Shown here: positions 14,558 to 16,176 of the stretch, piece after piece
Layout: each line of letters opens with the position of its first letter
Numbering within the stretch: position 1 is the first letter of the stretch
Assembly: GCA_035495555.1 (NCBI GenBank)
Contig: DATJFQ010000094.1
Coordinates: 1 to 16,176, forward strand
Source: DATJFQ01 sp035495555
Lineage (GTDB): Bacteria > Acidobacteriota > Vicinamibacteria > Vicinamibacterales > 2-12-FULL-66-21
Length of the DNA stretch: 16,176 nucleotides
Reading direction: 5' to 3'
Notes under the pieces: generated by a model
Databases searched by the model: none
Seen by the model: the letters and a program-made list of their open reading frames with translations, nothing else
Told to the model about the DNA's origin: nothing
Position numbers and translations under genes: made by a program

Positions 14558-16176
14558 TTGTCCAACCTGCTCGACAGTATTCGCTATGCCGCACGTCGGC
14601 TTCGGCTCACCCCGGTGTTCACCGTCACCGCGGTGCTGACGCTCGCGCTCGGGATCGGGGGGACCACCGCGATCTTCACGCTGATCGATGCCGTCATGCT
14701 GCGGTCGCTGCCGGTGGTGGATCCTTCGACGCTGTACCGCATCGGCGAAGGCGACAACTGCTGCGTGCAGGGCGGCACGCAGGAGCGCTGGGGCATGTTC
14801 TCCTGGCCCCTCGTCCAATTGCTCGCCAGCCAGACGCCGGAATTCGAGCAGGTCACCGCATTTCAGGCAGGCGGCAACCGGTTGAGCGTGCGGCGGCAGG
14901 GCGTCGACGACGCGGCGCGGCCGATGCGAACCGAATATGTCACCGGCAACTATTTCGACACCCTGGGCGTCAAGGCGCTTGGGGGGCGAGTCCTGTCAGC
15001 GGACGACGACAAGGATACGTCGCCGCCGGTCGCTGTCCTCAGCTACAACGCGTGGCAATCCACGTACGGCGCCGACGCCGCGGTCGTGGGCTCCACGTTT
15101 GTCATCGAAGGCCATCCCTTCACCATCATTGGCGTGACGCCGCCGGGGTTCTACGGCGAGACCCTGCGCGCCAATCCGCCGGAGTTGTGGATCCCCCTCC
15201 ATCAGGAACCGCTCATCGCCGGAGCGAGCACCCTGCTTCGGCAGCCGGTCTCCGCATGGCTGCGGGTGATCGGACGTCTGCGCCCCGGCGCGACGACGGC
15301 GGGAATGGGACCGCGCCTGACCGGCGTGCTCCGCAACTGGATTGTGAACGATTCGGGCTACCCGGCGAACTGGATGCCGGAAATCACGCGCATGCTTCCG
15401 CAGCAGGTCATCAACATCACGCCGGCCGGCGCTGGCGTTGCCGAGATGAAGGAGCAGTATGGCGACAGCCTTCGCATGCTGCTGGTCGTCTGCGGCCTCG
15501 TGCTGCTCATTGCCTGCGCCAACGTGGCGAACCTGCTGCTCGCGCGGGCCGCGTCCGGGCGCACGCAAACGGCCGTCCGGCTTGCCGTCGGCGCGTCGCG
15601 ATCGCAAATCGTCGCGCAGGCGCTCGTCGAAAGCGTCGTCCTGGCGGTCGCGGGCGGCGTCGCCGGGCTGGTCGTCGCGGCGGCGGCGGCAAGACTGCTG
15701 CTGGCGCTCGCCTTCCGCAACGCGACGTTCCTGCCCGTCAGCACGAGTCCGTCGTGGCTCGTGCTCGGGTTCGCGTTCGCGCTCGCGCTGATCACGGGCA
15801 TCGCCTTCGGCGCGGCGCCGGCATGGTTTGCCACACGCACGAATCCGGTGGAGGCGCTTCGAGGTGCGGGCCGCACTTCCCGCGATGATTCCTCGTTCAC
15901 CCGTCGAGCGCTCCTCGTCGTCCAGGCCACGCTCTCCGTCGTCCTTGTCGCCGGCGCGACGATGCTCGGGCGAAGTCTGAACAAGCTCGAACACCAGGAC
16001 TTCGGCTATCAGGTCACGGATCGCATCGTCGTCGGCCTGAATCGTCCGCCCGCCACGTATTCACCTGAGAAACTGGCGTCCGTGTACCGCGCGCTCGAGG
16101 AGCGCTTGAACCGAATCCCGGGCGTGCAGGGTTCCGGGCTGGCGCTGTACAACCCATTGACGGACAACTGGGGTGA
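14558..16176 (+). CDS. ADOP-family FtsX/MacB-like permease (C-terminus beyond window)
   Basis: The first 539 residues are visible, diverging from the peptidase gene. The start is TTG at 14558, supported by GGAGGAG (14544-14550) with seven bases between, and by the family-typical N-terminus SNLLDSIRYAARRLRLTP. Membrane segment 1 is at about 21-45. The first periplasmic domain has Cys68-Cys69 in GDNCCVQGG, RTEYVTGNYFDTLGV and IIGVTPPGFYGE. The FtsX block from about residue 307 contains VLLIACANVANLLLARAASG and AVRLAVGASRSQIV, then NPVEALRGAGR near 429, a further membrane segment and the start of the second periplasmic domain. The layout is that of a duplicated permease without ATPase; the second FtsX block should lie beyond 16176. 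Its neighbours include two intact permeases and a remnant of the same family. The substrate is unknown. Confidence 0.93.
   Translation, partial: MSNLLDSIRYAARRLRLTPVFTVTAVLTLALGIGGTTAIFTLIDAVMLRSLPVVDPSTLYRIGEGDNCCVQGGTQERWGMFSWPLVQLLASQTPEFEQVTAFQAGGNRLSVRRQGVDDAARPMRTEYVTGNYFDTLGVKALGGRVLSADDDKDTSPPVAVLSYNAWQSTYGADAAVVGSTFVIEGHPFTIIGVTPPGFYGETLRANPPELWIPLHQEPLIAGASTLLRQPVSAWLRVIGRLRPGATTAGMGPRLTGVLRNWIVNDSGYPANWMPEITRMLPQQVINITPAGAGVAEMKEQYGDSLRMLLVVCGLVLLIACANVANLLLARAASGRTQTAVRLAVGASRSQIVAQALVESVVLAVAGGVAGLVVAAAAARLLLALAFRNATFLPVSTSPSWLVLGFAFALALITGIAFGAAPAWFATRTNPVEALRGAGRTSRDDSSFTRRALLVVQATLSVVLVAGATMLGRSLNKLEHQDFGYQVTDRIVVGLNRPPATYSPEKLASVYRALEERLNRIPGVQGSGLALYNPLTDNWG

Noticed and set aside
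14996..15994. Minus-strand open frame of 332 codons
   Set aside because: Antisense to the ADOP gene that starts at 14558, with low-complexity Arg/Asp/Glu content.

Overview
The window is GC-rich DNA from a bacterium that is most likely an acidobacterium, perhaps of the Vicinamibacteria type. This is an inference from gene content. Three large FtsX/MacB-type permeases have the duplicated architecture without ATPase known as ADOP (acidobacterial duplicated orphan permease), a fourth survives as a fragment, and one secreted protein belongs to the VWFA-related acidobacterial family. No rRNA, tRNA, CRISPR array or recognisable transposase was seen.

Left part (1-4682): a secreted GH38 alpha-mannosidase reads leftward and runs off the window. 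Facing away from it is a two-gene rightward unit: a lipoprotein sugar-binding protein of the ribose type, followed with a 4-base overlap by its RbsC-like permease. Their start regions share about 45 bp, and one GCATGC palindrome supplies an ATG on each strand. The arrangement suggests a small glycan-use locus in which mannosidase products, or another sugar, are imported. The transport ATPase is absent from the window.

Middle (4683-5290): about 600 bp without a gene. It holds a composite repeat in which tracts of a CCTCSCG-type heptamer alternate with two copies of a longer, hairpin-rich core. The last tract runs into a short promoter-like site and the start of the VWFA-related secreted protein (5291-7015).

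Right part (7137-16176): a leftward unit, read from 14450 to 7449, encodes a secreted prolyl oligopeptidase (S9A) and then two ADOP permeases. Beyond the second permease lies a heavily deleted, frameshifted remnant of a third. A further ADOP permease starts rightward at 14558, diverging from the peptidase, and is cut by the window end. The grouping suggests repeated duplication and loss of ADOP genes beside an exported peptidase; the permease substrates cannot be read from sequence.

Five of the eight intact starts chosen here are GTG or TTG. Because of the high GC content, long open frames occur antisense to nearly every gene; these were set aside.
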